Positions 1 to 7,071 of a stretch of 37,365 nucleotides of DNA are shown one piece after another. This DNA comes from Actinomycetes bacterium (GTDB lineage: Bacteria > Actinomycetota > Acidimicrobiia > Acidimicrobiales > Bog-793): contig JAJZKA010000015.1 of NCBI GenBank assembly GCA_021809805.1, positions 1-37,365 on the forward strand. The letters are read 5' to 3'. Both the position numbers and the translations under genes were made by a program. The notes under the pieces were generated by a model that saw only the letters and a list, made by a program, of their open reading frames with translations, was not told where the DNA came from and did not search any database. Within the stretch, counting starts at the first letter, position 1, and every line of letters begins with the position of its first letter.

Positions 1-169
1 TGACGACGGCGCAGGGCCGCGCGCACGCGGTGCGTGCTGGTGAGGGAAGGCAACGTTCGGGGGTCGGGTCCGACCCCTACACCCCTCACGCCGATGGTGA
101 GCGGGGTGATCAGGGGGCCCGAGGCCCGCAGCGGCGTCGTCCCTCGAGGACTGACCCATCTGGACGGCG

Positions 170-746
170 CCGTGTCTTTGCGGTCCCGTTCCACCGGACC
201 GAGGAGGTCGGATTCGGAGTCGGGATCGATTTCGCCGAGAGGCTCCCCGGGTGGCGCTCGGCCGACCCGACGAGGAGGGTGATCGCGGTCCGCCCGGTCG
301 AGCACACCCCAGAGGACCTCGTCCGGTTGTTCGAGCAGATCGGCGTGCTCGAGGCCGACCCCGCCGAGGTGCGCGTCGTGCGCGAGACCCGTCACGGGAT
401 GCTCGTCGACGCGCTGCTCGCCGCGGGCTACGCCTTCGCGCCGGTCAACCCCGACCTCGGCGCGCCGCCGCGCTCTGGCGAAGAAGAAGGACGACGCCGA
501 AGATGCCCCGAGTCGCCGGTCTTGTCGACATCGACCCCTGCGAGGGGCTCCTCCTGCTCATCCCCGATGGGGAGGTGACGGCCGATCTGCACGGCGATCA
601 CCCAGGACGATCAGCGGGCGGCCCGGTACGGGCGACGGTTGCTCGACCGCCTGCTCGCCCTGGGCTCGGCGGCGATCAAGGCGGCATGTCATCACCAGGG
701 ATCTCAGGCCGAGCGCTTCGAGGCGATCGCCATGCGGCGGAGTTGA
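170..746 (+). pseudogene. IS110-family transposase remnant, multiply frameshifted
   Basis: Pieces of an IS110-type (DEDD) transposase are spread over several frames. One frame, ending near 480, gives the N-terminal block with V-G-I-D near 210-235, the conserved R-E-T-R-H-G-M-L-V segment and A-A-G-Y-A-F-A-P-V-N-P. At 472-510 the next frame reads ALAKKKDDAEDAP, the family's K-x-D-D-A-x-D-A block. A third frame gives DPCEGLLLLIPDGEVTADLH at about 534-593. From 594 a fourth segment begins AITQDDQRAARYG, continues RRLLDRLLAL and runs to a TGA at 744-746. All blocks are in the family order, so this is one gene broken by at least three frameshifts, lacking the Tnp_20 C-terminal half. No recombination-site ends were recognised. 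The blocks are read from the sequence; the family assignment rests on motif recall. Confidence 0.75.
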
Positions 747-1327
747 GTCCCAACGAGTGGTGTGCGAGCCGGCGACCCGAGGGAGCCTGCCCGGCTCTGG
801 TCGCACACACGATGCCGCCTTGCGGGACGCCGGGATGACTGCTCCTCGCCACTGCACGCCGATCGCACACACGATGCCGCCACCCGGGCCCACCAATGCC
901 CTCGCTACCGCTCTCACCAGGACCATGTTTCGCGCCATGCCGACCGGCAGGCAACAGTTTGACGACACCGTCAGGTTGCTCAGGCGCGGGTTGGATCAAG
1001 TCTTGCGGAGCCTTCTGTCGTGCCGAGTTGTGGTGGCCGCCAACGTAGAACTGCCCGCGTGATCCTACGTGTCCCAACGGTGGAACCTTCGGGTAGCGAT
1101 GCCCGTGGTATCCGGGTTCCGCCCGCTGGCCGTGGCGACGACGATCGAGCCATGGTCGAGATGTTGCGCGCTCTCCTTGTCGCGCTCTTGGCGCCGTCCC
1201 TGCCCGCCATCGTCGGGCCGCGGATACCGCTCGTACTTGACGCAAAGCCCGGTGCTCCTCGCGGAGGTGACCGACCCTTGAAGCAGCAGCGTGTCGTGAT
1301 CAACGGTTTCACGGAGGCAAATCACTC
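747..1327. other. Gene-free stretch between IS remnant and cupredoxin operon
   Basis: I find no convincing coding sequence on either strand; the open frames here have no recognisable motif and no good ribosome binding site. It holds a 19-bp direct repeat (801-819 and 863-881). An imperfect inverted repeat, GTGTGCGA at 760-767 against TCGCACAC at 801-808, overlaps the first copy. The promoter of the downstream operon must lie here, but no clear -35/-10 pair stands out. The stretch may be further decayed insertion-element sequence. Confidence 0.5.
801..881. repeat. 19-bp direct repeat pair
   Basis: The sequence TCGCACACACGATGCCGCC occurs at 801-819 and again at 863-881, 62 bases apart start to start. 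No further copy was noticed in this window. Its position just downstream of the decayed transposase suggests a leftover of an element or its target, but no function can be assigned. Confidence 0.7.
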
Positions 1328-1987
1328 ATGATAAGTGCAAACAATGCTTCCGTCCCGCGAGGTGCCACCGGAAAGTTCCGGGCACCGGTCTTCGTCGTGG
1401 CGGCCATCGCGGGCGTGCTCGTCGCGCTTGGAGCGTCGGTGGCCGTGGTGTCAGGCGTTGCCGCGGGGGTCCGCTCTGTCGGACAGGACCTGACTTCCGC
1501 GAAGACCGTTCCCCTCGCCCGTGGTGCGGTGAGCGAGTCGATGGTGATCGCGACCGGCAAGATGGACGGCCACCCAGGCTGGCCTCGCTATACCAACGCC
1601 TCGTGGTCGGTGCGCAAAGGCGAGGTGGTGACCTTGCGCATTACCAGTTACGACGATGGCACGGCACCGCTCACCGGTGTCCAGACGATGTTCGACCGGG
1701 TCCAAGGGACCCGCGGTGGCACCGAAACCGTGGACGGCCGATCGATCTCCTCGATACCGAACGGCGACATCGCGCACACCTTTACCGTCGTTGGGCTCGG
1801 CTGGAACGTGCCAATCCCTGCCGCCCCCACCGGCGGCTCGGTCGCCGTGGTAGCACGCTTTGTCGCTAGGCGTGCAGGCACGTTCGTTTGGCAGTGCTAC
1901 GCGCCGTGCGGCTCGGGGTCGAACTCCATGGGCGGGGCGATGTCGACCAAGGGCTGGATGGAAGGCACCGTGAAGGTGACCGGGTGA
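1328..1987 (+). CDS. Membrane-anchored cupredoxin with CuA-like (COX2-type) domain
   Basis: A 219-residue protein with one N-terminal membrane anchor (about residues 19-45) and an exported domain resembling the CuA domain of cytochrome oxidase subunit II. His150 in the I-A-H-T-F-T-V strand corresponds to the first copper ligand of COX2. The loop C190-Y-A-P-C194-G...S198...M201 follows the COX2 spacing C-x3-C-x3-H-x2-M, with Cys, Cys and Met kept but Ser in place of the second His and Ala in place of the Glu ligand. It may therefore bind a single copper or a modified centre; electron transfer is inferred. The start has GGAGG at 1313-1317, ten bases upstream. It is the first gene of an operon with Fe-S and NrfD-type subunits. 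It could instead be a sulfocyanin- or nitrosocyanin-like protein; the cupredoxin fold is likely, the copper chemistry uncertain. Confidence 0.75.
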   Translation: MISANNASVPRGATGKFRAPVFVVAAIAGVLVALGASVAVVSGVAAGVRSVGQDLTSAKTVPLARGAVSESMVIATGKMDGHPGWPRYTNASWSVRKGEVVTLRITSYDDGTAPLTGVQTMFDRVQGTRGGTETVDGRSISSIPNGDIAHTFTVVGLGWNVPIPAAPTGGSVAVVARFVARRAGTFVWQCYAPCGSGSNSMGGAMSTKGWMEGTVKVTG

Positions 1988-2036
1988 GCGAGCCCACAAC
2001 AGGACCCGAAGCACGACGGGAGAGGGTGTCAGGTTC

Positions 2037-2897
2037 ATGACCGAGGTGAGCGAGCACGACACGAACGAGCACGAAAACGAGTGGCGCGAGGAGTCCGACG
2101 CGACGCGGGTTGCTTTCGGGCGACGCGGGCTCCTGCGTGGCGCTGCACTCGGGGGCGCGGGTCTCGCGGCCGGCAGCCTCGCAAAGCTGTTCGGAGCTTC
2201 CACGCCGGCGTCGGCCACCACGACCGCACCGACCAAGGCCGCCCACCAGTGGGCGATGGTGATCGACCTCCGCTCCTGCAACGGCTGCAAGCTTTGCACC
2301 AGCGCCTGCCAGGCCGCGCACTACCTCCATAAAGACCAGACCTGGATCGACGTGTTCTCGATGCGCAACGCGGCCGGTGAGAGCTACTTCATGCCACGCC
2401 CATGCATGATGTGCGAGGACCCGCCCTGCGTGCCGGTATGCCCGGTAAAGGCGAACTTCCGCACCGACGAGGGCCTCACGTTGGTGCGCCAGGACCGCTG
2501 CATCGGTACTCGTATCTGCATGAACGCCTGCCCCTACCAGGCCCGCTACTTCAACTGGAGCGCTCCGCGGCCGGCGCCGCGCCAGCCCTTCCCTCAAGAG
2601 CCTGCCTGGCCGGTGCCCCAGATAGAGGGCACGGTCGGCAAGTGCGTGTCCTGCGCGGCGATGCTGCCGACGGGAATGCTCCCCGAGTGCGTCTCCCACT
2701 GCCCGATGGGGGTGCTGTATCTGGGCGACCTCGAGACCGACGTCGCGGTAAACGGGCTGGGCAACACCGTCAAGCTGTCGCAGTTTTTGGAAGACAACGA
2801 CGCGGTCAAGTTCAAGGAGTCCTACGGCACCCATCCCCGGGTCTTCTACATCCCTGGCCATGGCCAGAACCTGGACCTCGACGGCGAGAGCACCTGA
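2037..2897 (+). CDS. Tat-exported four-cluster Fe-S electron-transfer subunit (PsrB/NrfC/ActB type)
   Basis: A 286-residue iron-sulfur subunit of the complex iron-sulfur molybdoenzyme class. A twin-arginine signal is visible (R29-R30-G-L-L-R-G then a hydrophobic stretch to about residue 60), so the protein acts outside the membrane. Four cysteine groups follow: C81-C84-C87-C91, C123-C126-C131-C135, C155-T158-C161-C165 and C203-C206-C218-C222. In the third group Thr replaces the second Cys. In NarH the same position is Trp and that centre is a [3Fe-4S] cluster; Thr here is also, from memory, seen in ActB of alternative complex III. One [3Fe-4S] and three [4Fe-4S] clusters are therefore predicted. 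It lies 49 bases after the cupredoxin gene and 121 before the NrfD-type gene. No molybdopterin catalytic subunit is adjacent. Its role is to pass electrons between the quinone-reactive subunit and an unidentified periplasmic partner, perhaps the cupredoxin. Confidence 0.88.
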   Translation: MTEVSEHDTNEHENEWREESDATRVAFGRRGLLRGAALGGAGLAAGSLAKLFGASTPASATTTAPTKAAHQWAMVIDLRSCNGCKLCTSACQAAHYLHKDQTWIDVFSMRNAAGESYFMPRPCMMCEDPPCVPVCPVKANFRTDEGLTLVRQDRCIGTRICMNACPYQARYFNWSAPRPAPRQPFPQEPAWPVPQIEGTVGKCVSCAAMLPTGMLPECVSHCPMGVLYLGDLETDVAVNGLGNTVKLSQFLEDNDAVKFKESYGTHPRVFYIPGHGQNLDLDGEST

Positions 2898-3018
2898 GAT
2901 GACTCGCCGCGGACCCATCGCCCCGGTTGCGGGCTCGGCCTTGCCAGCTACCACGCCGGGGTCGCCCCGGTGCCTCTTGCCGTTGCTGCCAGGGCTCATC
3001 TACGAGGAGGGATAGCTG

Positions 3019-4551
3019 ATGCCCGAACTGCGAGACAACACTGGCGCCGGAGAACGCTCCGGCATGGAGGCGGGGATCGAGGTCCCGCCGGCACTCGACG
3101 CGGTGCGCGCCGCAGCGATACGCCCGGTTCTCGAGACCCCGCGGTGGTGGTGGCCGGCTGTGGGTTTGCTCGGCGTGATCGTGCTCGTCGGCATCGTGGC
3201 CTGGGCCATCCAGGTCGCCGACGGCCTCGGTGTCTCGGGCTACAACAACACCGCGTTCTGGTCCGTCTACGAGGCAGACCTCGTCGCTTTCATCGGGGTG
3301 AGCTATGGGGGCGCGGTCGTCTCGGCGATCCTCAGGATCACCAAGGCGACGTGGCGAGCACCGCTGACCCGTATCGCGGAGGCAACCGCGCTCGTCACGC
3401 TGCCGATCGGGATGCTCTTCATCATCCCTCACCTCGGCAGCCCCTGGCGGATCTGGGAGCTGGTCTGGCCACCGGACTGGAACCTCTCCTCCCCGATCTT
3501 GTGGGACTTCTTCGCGGTGAGCACCTACCTGCTCGCGACCGCCGTGTTCTTCTACCTTCCGCTCATCCCCGACATGGCGATCGCCCGCGGTTGGCTGGAG
3601 CCTGAGCGACAGGGGCTACGGATCCGGGTTTGCCGACGTCTCTACCGCGTCCTCGCCGGCCGCTGGGACGCCAGCGAACCTCAGCGGCGACTGCTGCACG
3701 GGGCGATTGGGTTGGTCGCCATCATGATCATCCCGATGGCGGTGTCGGTGCACTCTGTGCTCTCCTTCGCCTTCGCCTCCTCCTCGCGGGGGGGCTACCT
3801 CGAGACGATCTTCCCCGTCTACTTCGTGGTCGCCGCGCTCTATACCGGCGTCGCGCTGGTCGTGCTCTCGTTGGCCGCGTGCCGCCGGATCTACCACCTC
3901 GAGGCGTTTATCCACCCGCGCCACCTCGTGCGGCTCGGGTTCCTCCTTGTCGCCTTCGGTGCCGCCTACCTCTATCTCACCTTCACCGAATACCTGATCG
4001 ACGGCTACTCGGGCACCGTCGACAACGCAGCCTGGGTGCGTCAGGTGCTGGTTGGGCGCTACTGGATCCCGTTCTGGTTCTACTTCGTCGCTGCGGGTGT
4101 TCTCCCGCTGGTCATCATGGCGGTACGGCGGCTGCGCACCGGCACGGGTGTCGTTGTCGCCTCGGGTCTGGTCGTGTTCGCGATGTGGGTGAAGCGCCTC
4201 GTGATCGTCATCCCCCCTGCTACCGAGCCCCTCGTGCGCTCTCCTCTCGCCGCTGCCGGCGTGGTGGCGGGGAACTGGGGCACGTACCACTTCACCTGGG
4301 TGCCGATCTCGATCACCGTGGCAGCCACCGCCGCCATTCCCCTGGCGCTGCTCATCTTGTTCCGCTTCGTGCCCATCCTGCCGATCGCAGAGATGGAAGA
4401 GCTGGCAGCGCTCGAAGATGTGGCCGAGATCCCAGGCGTGCCGGCTCTTGTTGGCAACAAGCGAATCGGGGCGGCGCACGCGATCCCCGGGAGCAGCTTC
4501 ATGACATCCATGTCGCTTCGAGACGCTAGGGGTGGGGAGGACGCACGGTGA
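3019..4551 (+). CDS. NrfD/PsrC/ActC-type quinone-reactive integral membrane subunit
   Basis: A 510-residue polytopic membrane protein with about ten hydrophobic segments between residues 46 and 455, an N-terminal cytoplasmic-looking tail and a charged C-terminal tail. The pattern G-S-P-W-R-I-W-E-L-V-W-P-P, S-P-I-L-W-D-F-F-A, then V-S-V-H-S-V-L-S-F and a T-I-F-P-x-Y-F-V segment is typical of NrfD-family subunits such as PsrC and ActC/ActF, which exchange electrons with membrane quinones and may move protons. The start is supported by AGGAGG at 3005-3010, eight bases ahead of ATG. The stop TGA overlaps the GTG start of the next gene. Together with the preceding Fe-S protein it makes a standard two-subunit electron-transfer module. 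Direction of electron flow cannot be read from sequence. Confidence 0.88.
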   Translation: MPELRDNTGAGERSGMEAGIEVPPALDAVRAAAIRPVLETPRWWWPAVGLLGVIVLVGIVAWAIQVADGLGVSGYNNTAFWSVYEADLVAFIGVSYGGAVVSAILRITKATWRAPLTRIAEATALVTLPIGMLFIIPHLGSPWRIWELVWPPDWNLSSPILWDFFAVSTYLLATAVFFYLPLIPDMAIARGWLEPERQGLRIRVCRRLYRVLAGRWDASEPQRRLLHGAIGLVAIMIIPMAVSVHSVLSFAFASSSRGGYLETIFPVYFVVAALYTGVALVVLSLAACRRIYHLEAFIHPRHLVRLGFLLVAFGAAYLYLTFTEYLIDGYSGTVDNAAWVRQVLVGRYWIPFWFYFVAAGVLPLVIMAVRRLRTGTGVVVASGLVVFAMWVKRLVIVIPPATEPLVRSPLAAAGVVAGNWGTYHFTWVPISITVAATAAIPLALLILFRFVPILPIAEMEELAALEDVAEIPGVPALVGNKRIGAAHAIPGSSFMTSMSLRDARGGEDAR

Positions 4552-5132
4552 GGTTGAAGCGGAGGAACGAAACCTTGCGAAGCGGGCTGTTGGCCTTGGC
4601 AGCAGCGATCTTCGTCGTGCTCGGTGCGTCTTCGACGGCACGGGCAGCCACTTCGGCCCCGGCGCTCCGTCTCGTCGCCCGGCAGGCCCCGCACGATCGC
4701 GGTGCCGTCGAGCTCATCGCCACGCTCCAGATGCCGCATTCGGTCGCGACGTCGAAACCGGCTTCACTCGCTGGGGCAGCGGTGAGCTTCTCTGTGCATC
4801 TCAACGAGTTCAGCGGCGCACCCCTTCTCACACTGGGCACCTCGATCACCAATGCCGCAGGTGTCGCGACTCTTACCTATCGCCCCACCTGGACTGGCCA
4901 TCAGGCGTTCGTCGCGACCGCTGCGAATGCAGCGGGGACCACCCTCGCCTCTGCCACGACGAGTTTCGCTGCCACCCGCGCCGCCCACCCCTTCGCCGGC
5001 ACCGTCCAGGCGGTTCGGCCCGACGGTGTCATCGGCCAGTGGGTCGTCGGCGTCCTGCTCGCGCTCGTCGCCACGGTGTGGGTCACTTTGATCGCCGTCG
5101 TCGTACGAGTGAACCTCAGGCTCGCCCGGTAG
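4548..5132 (+). CDS. Exported membrane-anchored protein with bacterial Ig-like domain
   Basis: The protein has 194 residues and starts at GTG, overlapping the NrfD-type stop codon (GTGA); a GGGGAGG-type ribosome binding site lies at 4534-4540. It has a signal peptide (positively charged start, hydrophobic stretch, A-R-A cleavage-like site near residue 33) and one C-terminal membrane segment at about 166-190, followed by a short basic tail. The exported part resembles a beta-sandwich of the Big-1/Ig-like type, with a S-F-S-V-H-L strand and a T-N-A-A-G-V-A-T-L-T-Y turn. No cofactor motif or conserved cysteine is visible. Translational coupling implies it is a stoichiometric part or assembly factor of the complex, perhaps a periplasmic scaffold for the cupredoxin. 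That function is inference. Confidence 0.72.
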   Translation: MRLKRRNETLRSGLLALAAAIFVVLGASSTARAATSAPALRLVARQAPHDRGAVELIATLQMPHSVATSKPASLAGAAVSFSVHLNEFSGAPLLTLGTSITNAAGVATLTYRPTWTGHQAFVATAANAAGTTLASATTSFAATRAAHPFAGTVQAVRPDGVIGQWVVGVLLALVATVWVTLIAVVVRVNLRLAR

Positions 5133-5145
5133 CTTTGCGGTGGGT

Positions 5146-5229
5146 GCCGCCCTTGCGGGCGGCCTCCCGGACAGATCCGCTGTGGAGGACTGGTCGTTGG
5201 CGGGAGGGGACCTCCCTCCCGCCGCTTTT
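5146..5229 (+). terminator. Double-hairpin terminator of the cupredoxin/NrfD operon
   Basis: Two hairpins follow the last operon gene. The first has arms GCCGCCC (5146-5152) and GGGCGGC (5157-5163) around a TTGC loop. The second has ten perfect base pairs, GGCGGGAGGG (5199-5208) and CCCTCCCGCC (5214-5223), with a five-base loop and is followed by GCTTTT to 5229, a classical rho-independent terminator. Confidence 0.8.
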
Positions 5230-5528
5230 GTCGAACTCGCACGGCGGGCGGCTCGGTTGTCAGCGCAAGTGAACCTCGTGTCGGTCGGCCCGCGTCTTGC
5301 GGGCGTGCGCACTCAGGGAATGCCGGCACTCTTCGTGACTGTGAGCCCACGGGAGGCCGCGCCTCGTGGAGCGAGCTCGGAGCGAGCATCGCCGTGCCCA
5401 CCGTTCACGCGCTCGCGAGGCAGTACCGGCGAGCAACGCTCAAGCCGAGCGGGCCCCACGCGTGCCTCAAGTCTTGGCCGGCCGTCGCCGTGGATGGATG
5501 AGTGAACCGTCCTTGTGCGGAGTCCGAC
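5230..5528. other. Intergenic stretch, no gene seen
   Basis: Between the operon terminator and the convergent NIPSNAP gene I see no supported gene. Open frames on both strands lack ribosome binding sites and recognisable motifs. Confidence 0.5.
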
Positions 5529-5888
5529 TCAGCGCAGCGGGGAGTGCTCGGTCGGCTGGAGGTAGAGCGAATCCACCTTGGTGGTGAGCGAGCCGTCGCG
5601 CTCGGTCTCGGTCTTGGCTGCAATCCATTCGGGATCTGCACGGAACGCTGCCCAGGCCCGCTCCGCGTGGGCTCGGTCCGCGAAGGCCAACAAGTAGACG
5701 AGCAGTTCCTCGTCTCGGTCACCCTCGGGAGCCTGTTCGAAGAAGGCGACCACCTCCAGGCCGAGTCGAGCGAAGATGCCTAACGTGTGGTCGCGAAAAC
5801 GCGCTTTCAGCGCCTCGAGCTTCCCGGGCGTGACATGGTATGTCCGCAGCTCGAAAAGGCGGCCAGCTGGAGGGGTCGTGCCAGGCAT
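5529..5888 (-). CDS. NIPSNAP-family protein
   Basis: A small soluble protein of 119 residues with the NIPSNAP (dimeric alpha/beta-barrel) signature: L-F-E-L-R-T-Y near the start, then P-G-K-L-E-A-L, a L-G-L-E-V-V-A-F-F strand and a tail with W-A-A-F-R-A-D-P-E-W-I. The biochemical role of bacterial NIPSNAP proteins is not settled. The frame is open further upstream, but the Met at 5888 is preferred because a promoter with TTGACA (5918-5923), a 17-bp spacer and TACGGT (5895-5900) places the transcription start at or next to this ATG. The message would thus be leaderless; no Shine-Dalgarno is present. It is convergent with the preceding operon and stands alone. Confidence 0.82.
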   Translation of the reverse strand: MPGTTPPAGRLFELRTYHVTPGKLEALKARFRDHTLGIFARLGLEVVAFFEQAPEGDRDEELLVYLLAFADRAHAERAWAAFRADPEWIAAKTETERDGSLTTKVDSLYLQPTEHSPLR

Positions 5889-5894
5889 GCAAGG

Positions 5895-5923
5895 ACCGTA
5901 GGAGCAGCGCCTGGTCTTGTCAA
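5895..5923 (-). promoter_or_regulatory. Sigma-70-type promoter for the NIPSNAP gene, probably leaderless
   Basis: On the minus strand TTGACA (5918-5923) and TACGGT (5895-5900) are separated by exactly 17 bp. The ATG follows the -10 box after six bases, so transcription should start at the start codon. Confidence 0.75.
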
Positions 5924-6062
5924 TCGGCGTGGCACGCTGAGCTCGCAAGTCGCGCGAAAGATGCGACGACGTGGCGGCCAAAGCGTCCCCGATTCCGTTG
6001 CGGGAGCCGCGGGATCCACGGCTCCCGACCGACCCTCGATCGGCCTTCGCCCGGGAAAGGAG

Positions 6063-6593
6063 CTAAGCGCTCTCGCGGTGGACGTGCGGCTCGCCATTGG
6101 CCGGAGACATCGGATCTCCGGGCCGGACTTCGCGGCACGCTAGGGCGCTGAGGTCGCGAAGGAAGTTGCGGATGGTCGTCCGGGCGAACCGGTGCATGAC
6201 CGCCCAGTCCAATCCGCGGCCCAGCGCGCCGAGCGGCGCCAGATAGGAGCCCGACAGGGTAAGACGGGAGCCGCTTGCCCCGCGCTCAGTGAGCTCGAGC
6301 TCGGCATCGAGAACTGGGAACAGTGCGGAGTCCGGACTCTTCCACTCGATCCAGGCAACCAATCCGCTGCCGCGCGACATGACCCCGCGCACCTCGACGC
6401 AGACCTCACGGGCAAGGATCTGATCTCCAAGGGGACGGACGCGCACTGCTCGTGCCCTGTGTTCGGCGTTCGTCGCTACCCGAGAGAGCCACGGCGAGTT
6501 CTCGAGGCATCGCGCGGCCACGACCGCCAGCGGCTTCGCGACATCGACCGAGTCACCGATGAGGATCCGGCTCTGCGCCTTCGCGACGTTCAT
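6063..6593 (-). CDS. SRPBCC / polyketide-cyclase-like protein
   Basis: The protein has 176 residues and the look of the START/Bet v1-like (SRPBCC) fold: an N-terminal V-D-V-A-K-P-L-A-V-V-A-A-R-C-L-E helix region, alternating strands (V-C-V-E-V-R-G-V, L-V-A-W-I-E-W), S-R-L-T-L-S-G-S-Y and a C-terminal helix ending R-T-T-I-R-N-F-L-R-D-L. The fold binds hydrophobic ligands; no catalytic residues can be named. No strong ribosome binding site is seen upstream of the ATG at 6593, so the start is uncertain. It is not clearly part of an operon: 174 bases separate it from the NIPSNAP start, and the next gene downstream on the plus strand is divergent. Confidence 0.65.
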   Translation of the reverse strand: MNVAKAQSRILIGDSVDVAKPLAVVAARCLENSPWLSRVATNAEHRARAVRVRPLGDQILAREVCVEVRGVMSRGSGLVAWIEWKSPDSALFPVLDAELELTERGASGSRLTLSGSYLAPLGALGRGLDWAVMHRFARTTIRNFLRDLSALACREVRPGDPMSPANGEPHVHRESA

Positions 6594-7036
6594 GAAATCG
6601 AGGATGGCAGCTCAGCCACGGACGCGAGCAGGGTACAAAGTCACTTACGATCCTTCCCGTAGTGCCTCGACGTCGATCGTCCACTGGCGTCTTCTTCCAC
6701 GCAAGAACCGATGCGCCCCAGATACAGTCCGGGCTCCGCGTTCGCGCCGCCGATGTTCCCACAAGGGCACCGCCGTGCCTAAACCCCTTGGCAGGTCCGC
6801 TTGTCCTTTGCGCGACCAGTTCCTTTGTCACGGTCGCGCGTTGCTCAGCTCTCGCGCGGCGCGGTTGCCTCGGCGCGGACATCGACCGCAGCGTCATCGG
6901 ATGGGGTGGTCGGCGAACTGGTCGTCTGCTCGCGGGCTATTGCCGCCAAAAGTCCCCTTCACCAGGGACGCCCGGCCAGGAATGAAGGACGTCTGTCCGT
7001 CACACAACGACGGCGCGCGCGGCACGTTAGAGATGT
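6594..7036. other. Intergenic stretch upstream of the DoxX gene
   Basis: No supported gene. A long open frame on the plus strand runs through this stretch into the DoxX gene, but its upstream part has an arginine- and serine-rich composition and no motif, and the strong ribosome binding site lies at the internal ATG (7072). An opposite-strand frame (6553-6897) is likewise unconvincing. Confidence 0.5.
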
Positions 7037-7056
7037 GGCCCGGTCGATCCGGGCCA
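7036..7056 (+). promoter_or_regulatory. Hairpin directly before the DoxX ribosome binding site
   Basis: GGCCCGG (7037-7043) and CCGGGCC (7049-7055) form a perfect stem around TCGAT, extended by a T-A pair at 7036/7056. It ends where the AGGAAGAAGGAAG ribosome-binding region (7056-7068) begins. It could influence translation or mRNA stability of the DoxX gene, or be a weak terminator for read-through. Confidence 0.5.
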
Positions 7057-7071
7057 GGAAGAAGGAAGACC

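Noticed and set aside
1020-1331. Open frame on the plus strand before the cupredoxin gene
   Set aside because: No ribosome binding site, no motif, and it overlaps the well-supported cupredoxin start.
6559-7071. Upstream extension of the DoxX frame
   Set aside because: Arg/Ser-rich with no similarity to DoxX; the strong ribosome binding site is at the internal ATG 7072.
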